Of a DNA stretch of 64,000 nucleotides, positions 46,191 through 55,489 are shown piece after piece. Both the position numbers and the translations under genes were made by a program. Positions within the stretch are counted from its first letter, which is position 1. Each line of letters opens with the position of its first letter. Under the pieces are notes generated by a model that ran no database searches, was not told the DNA's origin, and saw nothing but the letters and a program-made list of their open reading frames with translations. This DNA comes from an uncultured Pelagibacteraceae bacterium (GTDB taxonomy: Bacteria > Pseudomonadota > Alphaproteobacteria > Pelagibacterales > Pelagibacteraceae), in NCBI GenBank assembly GCA_902545945.1, contig CACCID010000004.1, positions 1-64,000 on the forward strand. The letters run 5' to 3'.

Positions 46191-47623
46191 AAACTGAAGA
46201 TTTAAAAAATTCTCAAGAATATAAGTACGGTTTTACTACTGATGTAGAAAATATAAGAGCTCCGAAAGGCTTAAATGAAGATACAATCAAATTTATTTCA
46301 AATATTAAAAAAGAGCCAAATTGGATGTTAGAGTGGAGACTAAAAGCTTTTAATAGATTAAAAGCATTAAAGGAACCTAATTGGCAGAAACCAAAATACC
46401 CAAAAATTAATTATCAAGACTTATATTACTATTCTGCACCTAAGAGCTCATCAGAAAAACCTACAAGTTTAGATGAAATAGATCCAAAAATTTTGGAAAC
46501 TTATAAAAAACTTGGAATTCCCTTAGACGAACAAAAAAGACTGAATGGTATAGCCGTAGACGCTGTTTTTGACTCAGTTTCAGTTGCAACAACTTTTAAA
46601 GACGAATTAACAAAAAAAGGAATAATTTTTTGCTCAATATCTGAGGCAATCCAAAAACATCCTGACTTAGTAAAGAAGTATCTTGGATCTGTAATTCCAT
46701 TAAGCGATCATTATTTTGCCACTTTAAATTCTGCTGTATTTACAGATGGTTCATTTGTTTATATTCCACCGAATACAAGGTGCCCAATGGAACTTTCAAC
46801 GTATTTTAGAATTAATGCATCAGAAACTGGTCAATTTGAGAGAACATTAATAATCGCAGACAAAGGAAGTTATGTTAGTTATTTAGAAGGTTGTACTGCT
46901 CCAATGAGAGATGAAAACCAGCTTCATGCAGCTAATGTTGAACTAGTGGCCTTAGATGATGCAGAAATAAAATATTCAACAGTGCAAAATTGGTATCCTG
47001 GAGACGAAAATGGTGTAGGTGGAATTTATAATTTTGTAACAAAGAGAGGAGCTTGCAGAGGAAAAAATTCAAAAATTTCTTGGACGCAAGTTGAAACAGG
47101 TTCAGCGATAACTTGGAAATACCCAAGTTGTATTTTACAGGGAGATAATTCAGTCGGAGAATTTTACTCAATTGCAATTACCAATAATCATCAAAAAGCA
47201 GACACCGGAACAAAGATGATACACTTAGGAAAAAATACAAAAAGTAAAATAATTTCAAAAGGTATTTCTGCTGGTAAAGCAGATAATATGTATAGAGGCC
47301 TTGTAGAAGTTAAAAATAAAGCTAGTAATTCCAGAAATTATACTCAATGTGATTCTTTATTGATGGGTAACAAATGTGGAGCACACACCATTCCTTATAT
47401 TAAAAATAATAATTCTACTTCAACAATAGAGCACGAAGCAACAACTACAAAAATAAATGAAGAACAACTTTATTACTGCAATCAAAGAGGACTGGATCAA
47501 GAAGAAGCAGTTAGTTTAATCGTAAATGGTTTTTGTAAAGAAGTTTTACAGCAGTTGCCTATGGAATTCGCAGTTGAAGCGCAAAAACTTGTGGCAATAA
47601 GCTTAGAGGGAAGTGTAGGATAA
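46187..47623 (+). CDS. sufB: Fe-S cluster assembly scaffold SufB
   Basis: 478 residues. SufB forms the SufBC2D scaffold on which Fe-S clusters are built. Core features: [63 protein letters not shown], and the [27 protein letters not shown] block with the conserved Glu and Cys. It overlaps iscR and sufC. Confidence 0.97.
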   Translation: MKTEDLKNSQEYKYGFTTDVENIRAPKGLNEDTIKFISNIKKEPNWMLEWRLKAFNRLKALKEPNWQKPKYPKINYQDLYYYSAPKSSSEKPTSLDEIDPKILETYKKLGIPLDEQKRLNGIAVDAVFDSVSVATTFKDELTKKGIIFCSISEAIQKHPDLVKKYLGSVIPLSDHYFATLNSAVFTDGSFVYIPPNTRCPMELSTYFRINASETGQFERTLIIADKGSYVSYLEGCTAPMRDENQLHAANVELVALDDAEIKYSTVQNWYPGDENGVGGIYNFVTKRGACRGKNSKISWTQVETGSAITWKYPSCILQGDNSVGEFYSIAITNNHQKADTGTKMIHLGKNTKSKIISKGISAGKADNMYRGLVEVKNKASNSRNYTQCDSLLMGNKCGAHTIPYIKNNNSTSTIEHEATTTKINEEQLYYCNQRGLDQEEAVSLIVNGFCKEVLQQLPMEFAVEAQKLVAISLEGSVG

Positions 47624-48357
47624 TGTTAAATATTAAAAACTTAGAAGCGAAAGTAGATAATAAGCATATTTTAAATGGCTTAAATCTTGATATTAAACCC
47701 GGTGAAGTTCACGCAATAATGGGACCAAATGGTTCCGGAAAAAGCACATTAGCAAATATATTATCAGGCAAGAACGGTTATAAGACAAAAGGAGAAATTA
47801 AATTTGACGGTCAAAATCTTAGTGAACTATCAACTGAAGAAAGAGCACAAAAAGGAATATTCCTTGCATTTCAATACCCATTAGAAATACCAGGAGTAAA
47901 TACTAATGTTTTTTTAAGGACGTCACTTAATTCAATAAGAAAAGCAAGAGGTGAAAAAGAAATAGACACTTTAAGTTTTTTGAAACTAGTAAAAGAAAAA
48001 TCATCCGAGCTTGGAATTGATGAGAAATTTTTATCACGTCAGTTAAATGTTGGATTTTCAGGTGGTGAAAAGAAAAAAAATGAAATTTTGCAAATGAAAA
48101 TACTACAGCCCAAGCTTGCGATTTTAGACGAGACCGACTCAGGATTAGACATAGATGCGTTAAGAATTGTTGCTGACGGCGTTAACTCTTATAAAAATAA
48201 AGATAACGCTTTTTTAATTATTACTCATTATCAGAGACTTTTAGATTATATAAAGCCAGATTTCATACATGTTTTATCTAAAGGAAAAATTGTTAAGACT
48301 GGCAACGCGGAGCTTGGAATTGAATTAGAGAAAACTGGTTACACAAATTTTATTTAA
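47623..48357 (+). CDS. sufC: Fe-S cluster assembly ATPase SufC
   Basis: 244-residue ABC-type ATPase of the SufBCD complex. Walker A GPNGSGKSTL, Q-loop LAFQYP, ABC signature FSGGEKKKNEI, and Walker B LAILDETDSGLDID. One base overlaps the end of sufB; sufD follows directly. Confidence 0.97.
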   Translation: MLNIKNLEAKVDNKHILNGLNLDIKPGEVHAIMGPNGSGKSTLANILSGKNGYKTKGEIKFDGQNLSELSTEERAQKGIFLAFQYPLEIPGVNTNVFLRTSLNSIRKARGEKEIDTLSFLKLVKEKSSELGIDEKFLSRQLNVGFSGGEKKKNEILQMKILQPKLAILDETDSGLDIDALRIVADGVNSYKNKDNAFLIITHYQRLLDYIKPDFIHVLSKGKIVKTGNAELGIELEKTGYTNFI

Positions 48358-49602
48358 ATGAAAAACTTCTACAACTTTAAAGTTAATAATATTAAAGGTC
48401 TCTCTGCACAGGAAAAAGAATTTAGAAACAAAGAATTGGATCTATTTAGCAAAAATGGCTTTCCAAATAGAAGAGAAGAGGCGTGGAAGTTTACTGATCT
48501 TAATACAATACTAAGTAAAAATTTTGCTAATATCAAAAATGATTACATCTCATTAAATGAAAAAAAATTCGAATTAATTAAAGAGTTTGATCATAATTAT
48601 TTATTTGTATTAGATGGAAATCTTGTTTCAAATGAATTTAAGTTTGAAGACAAAAACAAGGTTTTGATTAAAGACTACGACTATAAAAATCAAATATCTG
48701 CTAGTAATCAAAATTCCTTAAATCTACTTAATAATGCACTGGCTACAGGCGGTTATTATCTTGAAATATCTAAAGATTATAAATTTAAAAAGCCTTTAGT
48801 AGTTTACAATCATTTTTCTGAAAGCATCAAGGAACAAATTATAAGTTATAAAAACTCATTAATTCTAAATGAAAATTCAGAATTAACAATTTTCAACTAT
48901 ACAGATACAAACTCTAAAAATAATTTTTTTGTAAATTCTTTTGATTACTTAAAGCTTAAAAAAGACTCTAACTTAAAAAATATTTTTTTAAATAAAGAAA
49001 GATGTAATTGTTATTTTCATAGTTATCTAAAAAATGATTTAGAACAGAATACTAATTTAGATAATTATATTCTTTCCACTGGACTTAAGTTTAACAAGAC
49101 CGATATAGAAATTAATTTGAATGAAGAACACGCTAAAAGTTCAATTTTTTCAGCACTAAGTCTTGGCAGTGAAGAACATCAAGAAATTAAAACCAGTATA
49201 AATCATAATTTTAAAAACTGTCAAAGTTATCAAAAAATTAAGAACGTATTAAATGATCAAAGCACAGGAGTTTACCAAGGAAAAATTTTTGTAAAGCAAG
49301 AAGCTCAAAAAACTGATGCATATCAATTAAGTAAAGCTTTACTATTAAATGACAATGCAGAATTTGATGCCAAACCAGAATTAGAAATTTATGCAGATGA
49401 TGTTAAATGTTCCCATGGTTCTACATCAGGAAGCATAGATCTAAATTCAATTCATTACTTAAAATCGAGAGGGATCCCTGAAAAGGAAGCTTATCAAATG
49501 CTAATTAATGGTTTTTTATCTGAGATTTTAGAGAAATTACCTGAAAATGATTTAAAGAGATTTTTAATAAAAAAGATAGGAAGACAAATCAATGGATATT
49601 AA
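48358..49602 (+). CDS. sufD: Fe-S cluster assembly protein SufD
   Basis: 414 residues, paralogous to SufB and forming a heterodimer with it. RREEAWKFTDLNTIL near the start and the C-terminal DAKPELEIYADDVKCSHGSTSGSID (with the conserved His) plus YLKSRGIPEKEAYQMLINGFLSEIL. The middle is highly divergent, as is usual. Overlaps sufS by 11 bases. Confidence 0.94.
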   Translation: MKNFYNFKVNNIKGLSAQEKEFRNKELDLFSKNGFPNRREEAWKFTDLNTILSKNFANIKNDYISLNEKKFELIKEFDHNYLFVLDGNLVSNEFKFEDKNKVLIKDYDYKNQISASNQNSLNLLNNALATGGYYLEISKDYKFKKPLVVYNHFSESIKEQIISYKNSLILNENSELTIFNYTDTNSKNNFFVNSFDYLKLKKDSNLKNIFLNKERCNCYFHSYLKNDLEQNTNLDNYILSTGLKFNKTDIEINLNEEHAKSSIFSALSLGSEEHQEIKTSINHNFKNCQSYQKIKNVLNDQSTGVYQGKIFVKQEAQKTDAYQLSKALLLNDNAEFDAKPELEIYADDVKCSHGSTSGSIDLNSIHYLKSRGIPEKEAYQMLINGFLSEILEKLPENDLKRFLIKKIGRQINGY

Positions 49603-50809
49603 AAATATAAAAAAAGAATTTCCAATCTTTAAACAAAAAATTAATGGTAAGCCTTTGGTTTATTTGGACAGCGCTAATTCTTCACAAAAACCAAAAGTTG
49701 TTATAGATAAAATCTCAAGCTTTTATGAGACAGAGTATTCTAACGTTGGAAGGAGTGTCCATACTCTTGCTGTAAAAGCGACTAATAGATTTGAAGCTAC
49801 TAGAGATAAAATTCAAAAATATTTAAATGCTAAACACAGAGAAGAAATAATATTTACTAAAGGCGCTACAGAAGCGATAAACCTTGTAGCTTCATCCTAT
49901 GGAAAAAAATACATAAAAAAAGGAGACGAAGTATTAATCACAGAGTTAGAACATCACTCTAATTATGTGCCTTGGAATTATTTAAGAACTGATAGAGGTG
50001 CAGTTATAAAATTTGCTCAAGTTAATGAAAATGGTGATGTTCATATAGAGGAAATTAAAAAGCTTATAACAAGTAAAACTAAAATTATTGCAATCACCCA
50101 TATATCAAATGTTACTGGAGCAATTTTACCAATTACGAAAATTGTAGATCTTGCAAAAGAAAAAAATATTCCAGTTCTAGTTGATGGGACACAAGGCGCA
50201 CCTCATTCCGAAATTGACATGCAGAAAATGGGTTGTGATTTTTACGCAATATCTTGTCATAAAATGTATGGACCAAATGGTTTGGGCGTATTGTATATGA
50301 AAAAAAAATGGGTTGATGACTTACCTCCATATCAAGGCGGAGGTGGAATGATTAATGAGGTAAAAAAAGACAATATTACTTTTGCTGACGCCTATACAAA
50401 ATTTGAAGCTGGAACAATGCAAACAGCAGAAGTAGTTGCATTTGCAGAAGCCTTAAATTTTATTCAAGACATAGGTATTAAAAAAATAGCGTCTCATGAA
50501 AATGAAATTTTGCAATATGGATTGGAAAAATTAAGAAAAAATAATTCTGTAAATATTATTGGAGATCCTCAAGAAAGAGGCTCAGTTTTGTGTTTTACTT
50601 TAAAAGGTATTCACCCTCATGACATTGCAACTATTTTAGATGATGATGGCGTTGCAATTAGAGCAGGACATCATTGTTGTCAAATATTACATGATAAACT
50701 TGGTATATCAGCAACTGCTAGGGCTTCAATTGGAGTCTACAATGATAAAGAAGATATAGATAAATTATCAGACGCAATTAAAAATTGTCAGAAAGTATTT
50801 CAGAATTAA
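49592..50809 (+). CDS. sufS: Cysteine desulfurase SufS
   Basis: 405-residue PLP enzyme that removes sulfur from cysteine. N-terminus FPIFKQKINGKPLVYLDSANSSQKP, PLP Lys in SCHKMYGPNGLG, and catalytic Cys in IRAGHHCCQIL. Group II cysteine desulfurase. It works with the SufU-like protein encoded next; no sufE is visible in the operon. Confidence 0.97.
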   Translation: MDIKNIKKEFPIFKQKINGKPLVYLDSANSSQKPKVVIDKISSFYETEYSNVGRSVHTLAVKATNRFEATRDKIQKYLNAKHREEIIFTKGATEAINLVASSYGKKYIKKGDEVLITELEHHSNYVPWNYLRTDRGAVIKFAQVNENGDVHIEEIKKLITSKTKIIAITHISNVTGAILPITKIVDLAKEKNIPVLVDGTQGAPHSEIDMQKMGCDFYAISCHKMYGPNGLGVLYMKKKWVDDLPPYQGGGGMINEVKKDNITFADAYTKFEAGTMQTAEVVAFAEALNFIQDIGIKKIASHENEILQYGLEKLRKNNSVNIIGDPQERGSVLCFTLKGIHPHDIATILDDDGVAIRAGHHCCQILHDKLGISATARASIGVYNDKEDIDKLSDAIKNCQKVFQN

Positions 50810-51250
50810 ATGGATTTAAAAGAACTATATCAAGAAATAATTTTAGATCATGGTAAAAATCCAAGAAACAAAGGTAAGTGTGATGGTTATACTAATGATG
50901 CAAAAGCTCACAATCCTTTGTGTGGCGATAAAGTTCATATTTATTTAAAATTAAATAAAAATAAAGAAATTGAAGATTTAAGTTTTGAGGGAGAGGGGTG
51001 TGCAATTTCATTGGCATCAGCGTCTATTTTAACTGAAACAGTAAAAGGAAAAGATCTATCTTTTTTAAAGAAAATAAATGAAGATTTTCTAAACATGATT
51101 AAGAATAAAGAAAAAATTACAATTAATAGTCTGTCTGAGGATCAGATAACAACAATCTCATCCTTATCTGGAGTACAAGAGTTTCCAATGAGGGTTAAAT
51201 GTGCAACAATGGCTTGGCATACTTGTTTATCAGCGGTAGAGAAAAAATGA
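50810..51250 (+). CDS. sufU: SufU-type sulfur transfer/scaffold protein
   Basis: 146 residues of the IscU/SufU family. Three conserved cysteines occur in HNPLCGDK, EGEGCAIS and RVKCATMAW. It is longer than IscU and has the SufU-type insertion between the second and third cysteine. In SUF systems SufU takes persulfide sulfur from SufS, replacing SufE. Located directly between sufS and the DUF59 gene. Confidence 0.92.
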   Translation: MDLKELYQEIILDHGKNPRNKGKCDGYTNDAKAHNPLCGDKVHIYLKLNKNKEIEDLSFEGEGCAISLASASILTETVKGKDLSFLKKINEDFLNMIKNKEKITINSLSEDQITTISSLSGVQEFPMRVKCATMAWHTCLSAVEKK

Positions 51251-51549
51251 GTGAATTAAAAAAAAAAGTAGTTGAAGAAATCAAAAAGATTTATGACCCT
51301 GAAATACCGGTAAATATTTATGAACTTGGCCTTATATACAAAATAGAAATCAGTAATGAAAAAAAAGTAAATATTGAAATGACATTGACCTCACCAAACT
51401 GCCCTGTTGCTGAAAGTTTACCTAAAATGGTTAAAGACAATGTGCTAAAAATTGATGAAGTTTTTGATGTTGATTTAAAATTAGTATGGAATCCTCCATG
51501 GACTAAAGATATGATGTCAGAAGCAGCAAAATTAGAATTAAATTTATGA
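51247..51549 (+). CDS. SUF-associated DUF59 (MIP18-like) protein
   Basis: 100 residues from ATG 51247 (an upstream in-frame ATG at 51199 lies within sufU and is unlikely). DUF59/MIP18 fold: IKKIYDPEIPVNIYELGLIYKIEI, MTLTSPNCPVAESLP with a single conserved Cys, and LVWNPPWTKDMMSEAAK. Such SufT-like proteins aid maturation of Fe-S proteins. ATGA overlaps on both sides indicate coupling. Confidence 0.93.
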   Translation: MSELKKKVVEEIKKIYDPEIPVNIYELGLIYKIEISNEKKVNIEMTLTSPNCPVAESLPKMVKDNVLKIDEVFDVDLKLVWNPPWTKDMMSEAAKLELNL

Positions 51550-51884
51550 GCCAGCAAGTAATAAAATTAAGTACAAACGCAGCTGAGAGAATTAAAGAAA
51601 TTATGTCTAAGGCAAAAGATAAAGCTATAGGTGTGAGAGTTGGTGTTAAGTCTGGTGGATGTGCGGGAATGTCTTATGTAATGGAATACGCAAAAGATAT
51701 TAAACCTAATGAAGAAGTTATAGAGGAAAAGGGTGTTAAAGTTCTGATTGATCCAAAAGCAATTATGTATCTTTTAGGAACTGAAATGGATTACAAGAAA
51801 GAAAAATTTTCTTCTCAATTCATATTCAAGAATCCTAACGAAACTGAACGTTGTGGGTGTGGAGAGTCCTTCAAAATAGCTTAA
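51546..51884 (+). CDS. sufA: A-type Fe-S carrier SufA/IscA
   Basis: 112 residues of the HesB/IscA family. Conserved cysteines: GVKSGGCAGMSYVMEY and the C-terminal ERCGCGESF pair. Delivers clusters from SufBCD to target proteins. Last gene of the eight-gene operon headed by iscR; 60 AT-rich bases follow before the glutaminase gene, with no clear terminator. Confidence 0.94.
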   Translation: MSQQVIKLSTNAAERIKEIMSKAKDKAIGVRVGVKSGGCAGMSYVMEYAKDIKPNEEVIEEKGVKVLIDPKAIMYLLGTEMDYKKEKFSSQFIFKNPNETERCGCGESFKIA

Positions 51885-51916
51885 AATTTAAAAAAGAATA
51901 AGGGTTGTTTTCTTTT

Positions 51917-51937
51917 AATTAAATTATTAATTTAATT
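51917..51937. repeat. 21-base perfect AT palindrome before the glutaminase gene
   Basis: Two 10-base arms, AATTAAATTA and TAATTTAATT, with a single central T, ending eight bases before the glutaminase ATG. It could be an operator or a start-masking hairpin, but composition alone makes AT-only palindromes fairly easy to form. Confidence 0.35.
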
Positions 51938-51944
51938 TAGTATT

Positions 51945-53960
51945 ATGAAAATTCCATCTTATAAAGACAAAAAATCTTTGCTAGATAAACTAAAAGCTAA
52001 GTCAAAACGAGAAGCAAACATATTTTTTTCTTTATGCGAGGAGGAAAATGAAATAATTTCTACAAAAAGATTTAAAGAAGTTTTATTAAATTCAGGTCTA
52101 AAAGCTAACGATAAAAGATTATATAATCTTTTTCAAAATTTAGATGCACATGGTGAAAAAATTGTATTTGAAGACTTTATTGAAATTATCCGAAGTTCAG
52201 AGTTGATTGTTGAAAAAGCCTTAAGAGGTGAACTATCAATACCAGACTTCACCTACTTTGCAAAAAATTTAGATAATATGTTTGATGAGGCCAAAAAAGT
52301 TGCATCAGGTGAATTAGCTTCGTATATTCCTCCTCTAGCAAATGTTGATCCAGACCAATTTGGCGTCGCAATTGTTACAACAGATGGTCAAATATACCAA
52401 AAGGGTGACAGTGAGGTTGATTTTTCAATTCAATCTATGTGTAAACCTTTTAATTATTGCTTTGCAATGGAAAAATTAGGATTAGAAAAAGTTCACCAGC
52501 ATGTCGGTCAAGAACCCTCTGGTAGACAATTTGATGATCTTACCTTATTAGCTAAAACTGCTGTCGGTCAACTTAACCGAATACCTTTTAATCCAATGGT
52601 CAACGCAGGTGCTATAATGACAGCAGGTCTTATAGGTCCAGAGGAGTCACACAGTCAAAGATTGAGATATATAAGACAACAATTTGGAAGATTAATAGGG
52701 TGGTCTCCAAAAAATGAATTTGGTGCTGAGTTACCCAGATTTAATAAAAATATGGCACGACAGGAAAATTTTACAGGATATAATAATATTGCCATGGGTT
52801 ATCTTTTGATGGCCACAGGTAATTTACCTCACACTAAAACTGAGCTTCATAATGATATCCATCCTGATGAAGATGAATTTGATTTTTATTCTGAACCTGC
52901 AGTAACAGAAGCTCTTAAACTTTATTTTAGCATATGTTCATTAGAGATGACCTCAGTAAATTTCGCAACAGCTGCTGCTACACTTGCAAATAGTGGTGTT
53001 TGTCCTATTTCTCAAGATCGTGTGTTAAGCCAGAAAACAGTAAGAAACTGTTTACCTGTTTTACAAACTAGTGGAATGTATAATGCCAGCGGTACATTCT
53101 TTCAACAAGTGGGATTACCAGCAAAAAGTGGAGTAGGAGGAGGAGTAATATTAGTAGTTCCAAGATTAATGGGTATATGCATTTTTTCTCCTCGTCTAGA
53201 TAAACAAGGCAATAGTGTTAGAGGAATTGAAATGGCAAAAAAAATTACTTCGAAATATTTAGTTCATACTTTTGATGGTACAATGACAGATACAGATCGT
53301 CTTGATCCAAAAATACCGATCTCAAAGTGGCGCGCCAATAGTTGTGGAGAAGCTATTTGGGCCGCAAGTAACGGAAATATTAGAACCTTAGAGCGTTTAG
53401 TAAGTGAACAAAGAGATCTCCAAAATGGAGACTATGATATGAGAACACCATTGCACTTAGCATCAGCTGAAGGTCAACTAGAAGCTGTTCAATTTTTACT
53501 TAAACAAGGCGTCAAACCAATTCCTGATCGTTGGGGAGGTTATGGTTATTTTGATGCAAAAAATAATAACCACAAAGATGTTGTGAAAGAATTTGAAAAA
53601 CTCGATATCAATTATACTCCAGCAACACATTTAGTTGAAGACCCAAATGGAAAAACAGATAAAATGGCGATTTATGATGATGAACTAGCAGTTATTGAAT
53701 TACTATTCGCTGCTTTTGAAAATAACGTTGAGGGTGTTCGAACCTTGGTTGCAAAAGGAGTGCCCGTTCATGCAGGAGATTATGACTCTAGAACAGCTTT
53801 ACATCTTGCAGCTGCTGAGGGTTGTTTGGAGGTTGTTGAGTATTTAGTCTCGCACGGACATCCGTTATTCGTTCGTGATAGATGGGGGGCCACGCCTTTA
53901 GATGAGGCTAAAAGAGAAAAGAGAAAAACAGTAATCAATTATCTTAAAGATTTTAAATAA
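51945..53960 (+). CDS. glsA: GLS-like glutaminase with two ankyrin blocks
   Basis: Hydrolyses glutamine to glutamate and ammonia. 671 residues against about 310 for the usual bacterial GlsA. Order: a helical EF-hand-like N-terminal domain (about 15-115), the beta-lactamase-like glutaminase domain (130-440) with nucleophile Ser164 in SIQSMCK (SxxK, Lys167), FNPMVNAGAI and GLPAKSGVGGG, then two ankyrin blocks (about 466-560 and 588-671). The second contains YDSRTALHLAAAEG and DRWGATPLDEA, close to the C-terminal repeats of animal kidney-type glutaminase (GLS). It stands five bases from the convergent glnA, which makes the reverse conversion. A 21-base AT palindrome lies just before its start. 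Confidence 0.93.
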   Translation: MKIPSYKDKKSLLDKLKAKSKREANIFFSLCEEENEIISTKRFKEVLLNSGLKANDKRLYNLFQNLDAHGEKIVFEDFIEIIRSSELIVEKALRGELSIPDFTYFAKNLDNMFDEAKKVASGELASYIPPLANVDPDQFGVAIVTTDGQIYQKGDSEVDFSIQSMCKPFNYCFAMEKLGLEKVHQHVGQEPSGRQFDDLTLLAKTAVGQLNRIPFNPMVNAGAIMTAGLIGPEESHSQRLRYIRQQFGRLIGWSPKNEFGAELPRFNKNMARQENFTGYNNIAMGYLLMATGNLPHTKTELHNDIHPDEDEFDFYSEPAVTEALKLYFSICSLEMTSVNFATAAATLANSGVCPISQDRVLSQKTVRNCLPVLQTSGMYNASGTFFQQVGLPAKSGVGGGVILVVPRLMGICIFSPRLDKQGNSVRGIEMAKKITSKYLVHTFDGTMTDTDRLDPKIPISKWRANSCGEAIWAASNGNIRTLERLVSEQRDLQNGDYDMRTPLHLASAEGQLEAVQFLLKQGVKPIPDRWGGYGYFDAKNNNHKDVVKEFEKLDINYTPATHLVEDPNGKTDKMAIYDDELAVIELLFAAFENNVEGVRTLVAKGVPVHAGDYDSRTALHLAAAEGCLEVVEYLVSHGHPLFVRDRWGATPLDEAKREKRKTVINYLKDFK

Positions 53961-53965
53961 GCCGT

Positions 53966-55372
53966 TTAACAGCTATAATACATTTCGTATTCAATAGGGT
54001 GTGGAGTATCTTGAAAGTTGTTTACTTCTTCCATTTTTAAGCCAATGTAAGCATCTATTTGATCATCAGTAAACACTCCACCCTCAGTTAAAAATTTTCT
54101 ATCTTCATCTAATGCTACACAAGCTTGACGTAAAGATGAACATACAGTTGGAATTCCTTTGAGTTCCTCAGGGCTTAAAGCATATAAGTCTTGATCCATT
54201 GGCTTACCAGGTTTGATCTTATTTTTTATACCATCTATTCCAGCCATCAGCATAGATGCAAAAGTCAAATAAGGATTTCCAGATGCATCACCAAATCTTA
54301 CCTCTACCCTTTTACCTTTTTTGCTATCACTGAATGGTATTCTACAACTTGCTGATCTATTTCTTGATGAATACGCTAATAGTACAGGAGCCTCAAAACC
54401 AGGAATTAGTCGTTTATAACTATTTGTTGAAGCATTTGAAAAAGCATTAAGCGCTCTAGCATGCTTAATGATTCCTCCGATATAGTATAAACACTCGTCG
54501 GATAATCCAGCGTATTTGTCTCCAGCGAATAAAGGTTTTTCTCCACTAAAAATTGATTGATGAACGTGCATTCCTGAACCATTATCATTCTTTACCGGTT
54601 TTGGCATAAATGTAGCTGTTTTACCAAAAGAGTGTGCTACATTGTGAACTGCATATTTATAAATTTGCATTGCATCACCTTGATTAACTAAAGTATTAAA
54701 CAATGTGCCAAGCTCATGTTGGCTGGGTGCAACTTCGTGGTGATGTTTTTCAACTTTAACACCCATATCTTTCATTGCTTTTAAACATTCAGTTCTTAAA
54801 TCTTGGGCGCTATCAACTGGTGGTACAGGGAAGTAACCTCCTTTGACTTTAGGCCTGTGTCCCATATTTCCATTCTCATATACTTTGCCAGTATTATAAG
54901 GCCCTTCGGTACTATCAACTTCATAACTTACTTTATTCATTTGGTTAGAGAACCTTACATCATCAAATACAAAAAATTCAGGTTCAGGGCCAAAATAAGC
55001 CTTATCTCCTATCTTGGTTTTTTTTAGATATTCCTCAGCTTTTTTTGCTGTTGAGCGTGGATCTCTCTCATAAAATGTTTTTGTGATTGGATCCATAACA
55101 TCACAGAAAAGTGATAACGTGGTATGTGAAAAAAATGGATCAATAAAACTGCTAGATAAATCAGGTTTTAAAATCATATCTGACTCGTTAATTGCTTTCC
55201 AACCAGCTATAGAGGAACCGTCAAAGAAAATTCCATTGTTCAGCATATCTTCATTTACAGTCTGCAAATCCTGAGTTACGTGCTGAAGTTTACCTCTTGG
55301 ATCTGTAAACCTTAGATCCACATATTCAACTTGTTTATCTTTTATATGCTTTAGAATGTCTTTTGAACTCAT
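53966..55372 (-). CDS. glnA: Glutamine synthetase type I
   Basis: 468 residues. Makes glutamine from glutamate, ammonia and [53 protein letters not shown] and NRSASCRIP are the GlnA signatures. The adenylylation site is kept: Tyr397 in [12 protein letters not shown], the same number as in E. coli, so control by GlnE is possible. Ribosome-binding site AGGGG four bases before the ATG. Upstream 117 bases are shared with the divergent EamA gene; I found no sigma-54 promoter or glutamine riboswitch there. Ends facing the glutaminase gene. Confidence 0.97.
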   Translation of the reverse strand: MSSKDILKHIKDKQVEYVDLRFTDPRGKLQHVTQDLQTVNEDMLNNGIFFDGSSIAGWKAINESDMILKPDLSSSFIDPFFSHTTLSLFCDVMDPITKTFYERDPRSTAKKAEEYLKKTKIGDKAYFGPEPEFFVFDDVRFSNQMNKVSYEVDSTEGPYNTGKVYENGNMGHRPKVKGGYFPVPPVDSAQDLRTECLKAMKDMGVKVEKHHHEVAPSQHELGTLFNTLVNQGDAMQIYKYAVHNVAHSFGKTATFMPKPVKNDNGSGMHVHQSIFSGEKPLFAGDKYAGLSDECLYYIGGIIKHARALNAFSNASTNSYKRLIPGFEAPVLLAYSSRNRSASCRIPFSDSKKGKRVEVRFGDASGNPYLTFASMLMAGIDGIKNKIKPGKPMDQDLYALSPEELKGIPTVCSSLRQACVALDEDRKFLTEGGVFTDDQIDAYIGLKMEEVNNFQDTPHPIEYEMYYSC

Positions 55373-55376
55373 TTTG

Positions 55377-55381
55377 CCCCT
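55377..55381 (-). promoter_or_regulatory. Ribosome-binding site of glnA
   Basis: AGGGG on the minus strand, four bases before the glnA ATG (55372). One of the few strong Shine-Dalgarno sequences in the window, consistent with high expression of glutamine synthetase. Confidence 0.55.
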
Positions 55382-55489
55382 ATAGGATTTGTTTATTCGT
55401 TGCGAACATATATAAGGATGTTTTTTATAGTATAATTAAATATATATATCAGCTATGCATTTATCACATATCCACACTTTAGTCATATA

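Noticed and set aside
51199-51246. Upstream start for the DUF59 gene inside sufU
   Set aside because: Would overlap sufU by 52 bases with no family similarity; ATG 51247 gives the usual ATGA overlap.
51885-51916. Intrinsic terminator after sufA
   Set aside because: Only a seven-base A/T stem (AAAAGAA/TTCTTTT) with a 12-base loop; too weak to support.
52000-53960. Recent horizontal transfer of the glutaminase gene
   Set aside because: Base composition looks somewhat less AT-rich than the extremes nearby, but similar to other conserved genes such as sufB and lon; no flanking mobile signature.
55373-55489. Glutamine riboswitch or sigma-54/NtrC promoter before glnA
   Set aside because: No conserved riboswitch stems, no GG-N10-GC element and no NtrC-like palindrome; only a short TTCG/CGAA hairpin that is below significance.
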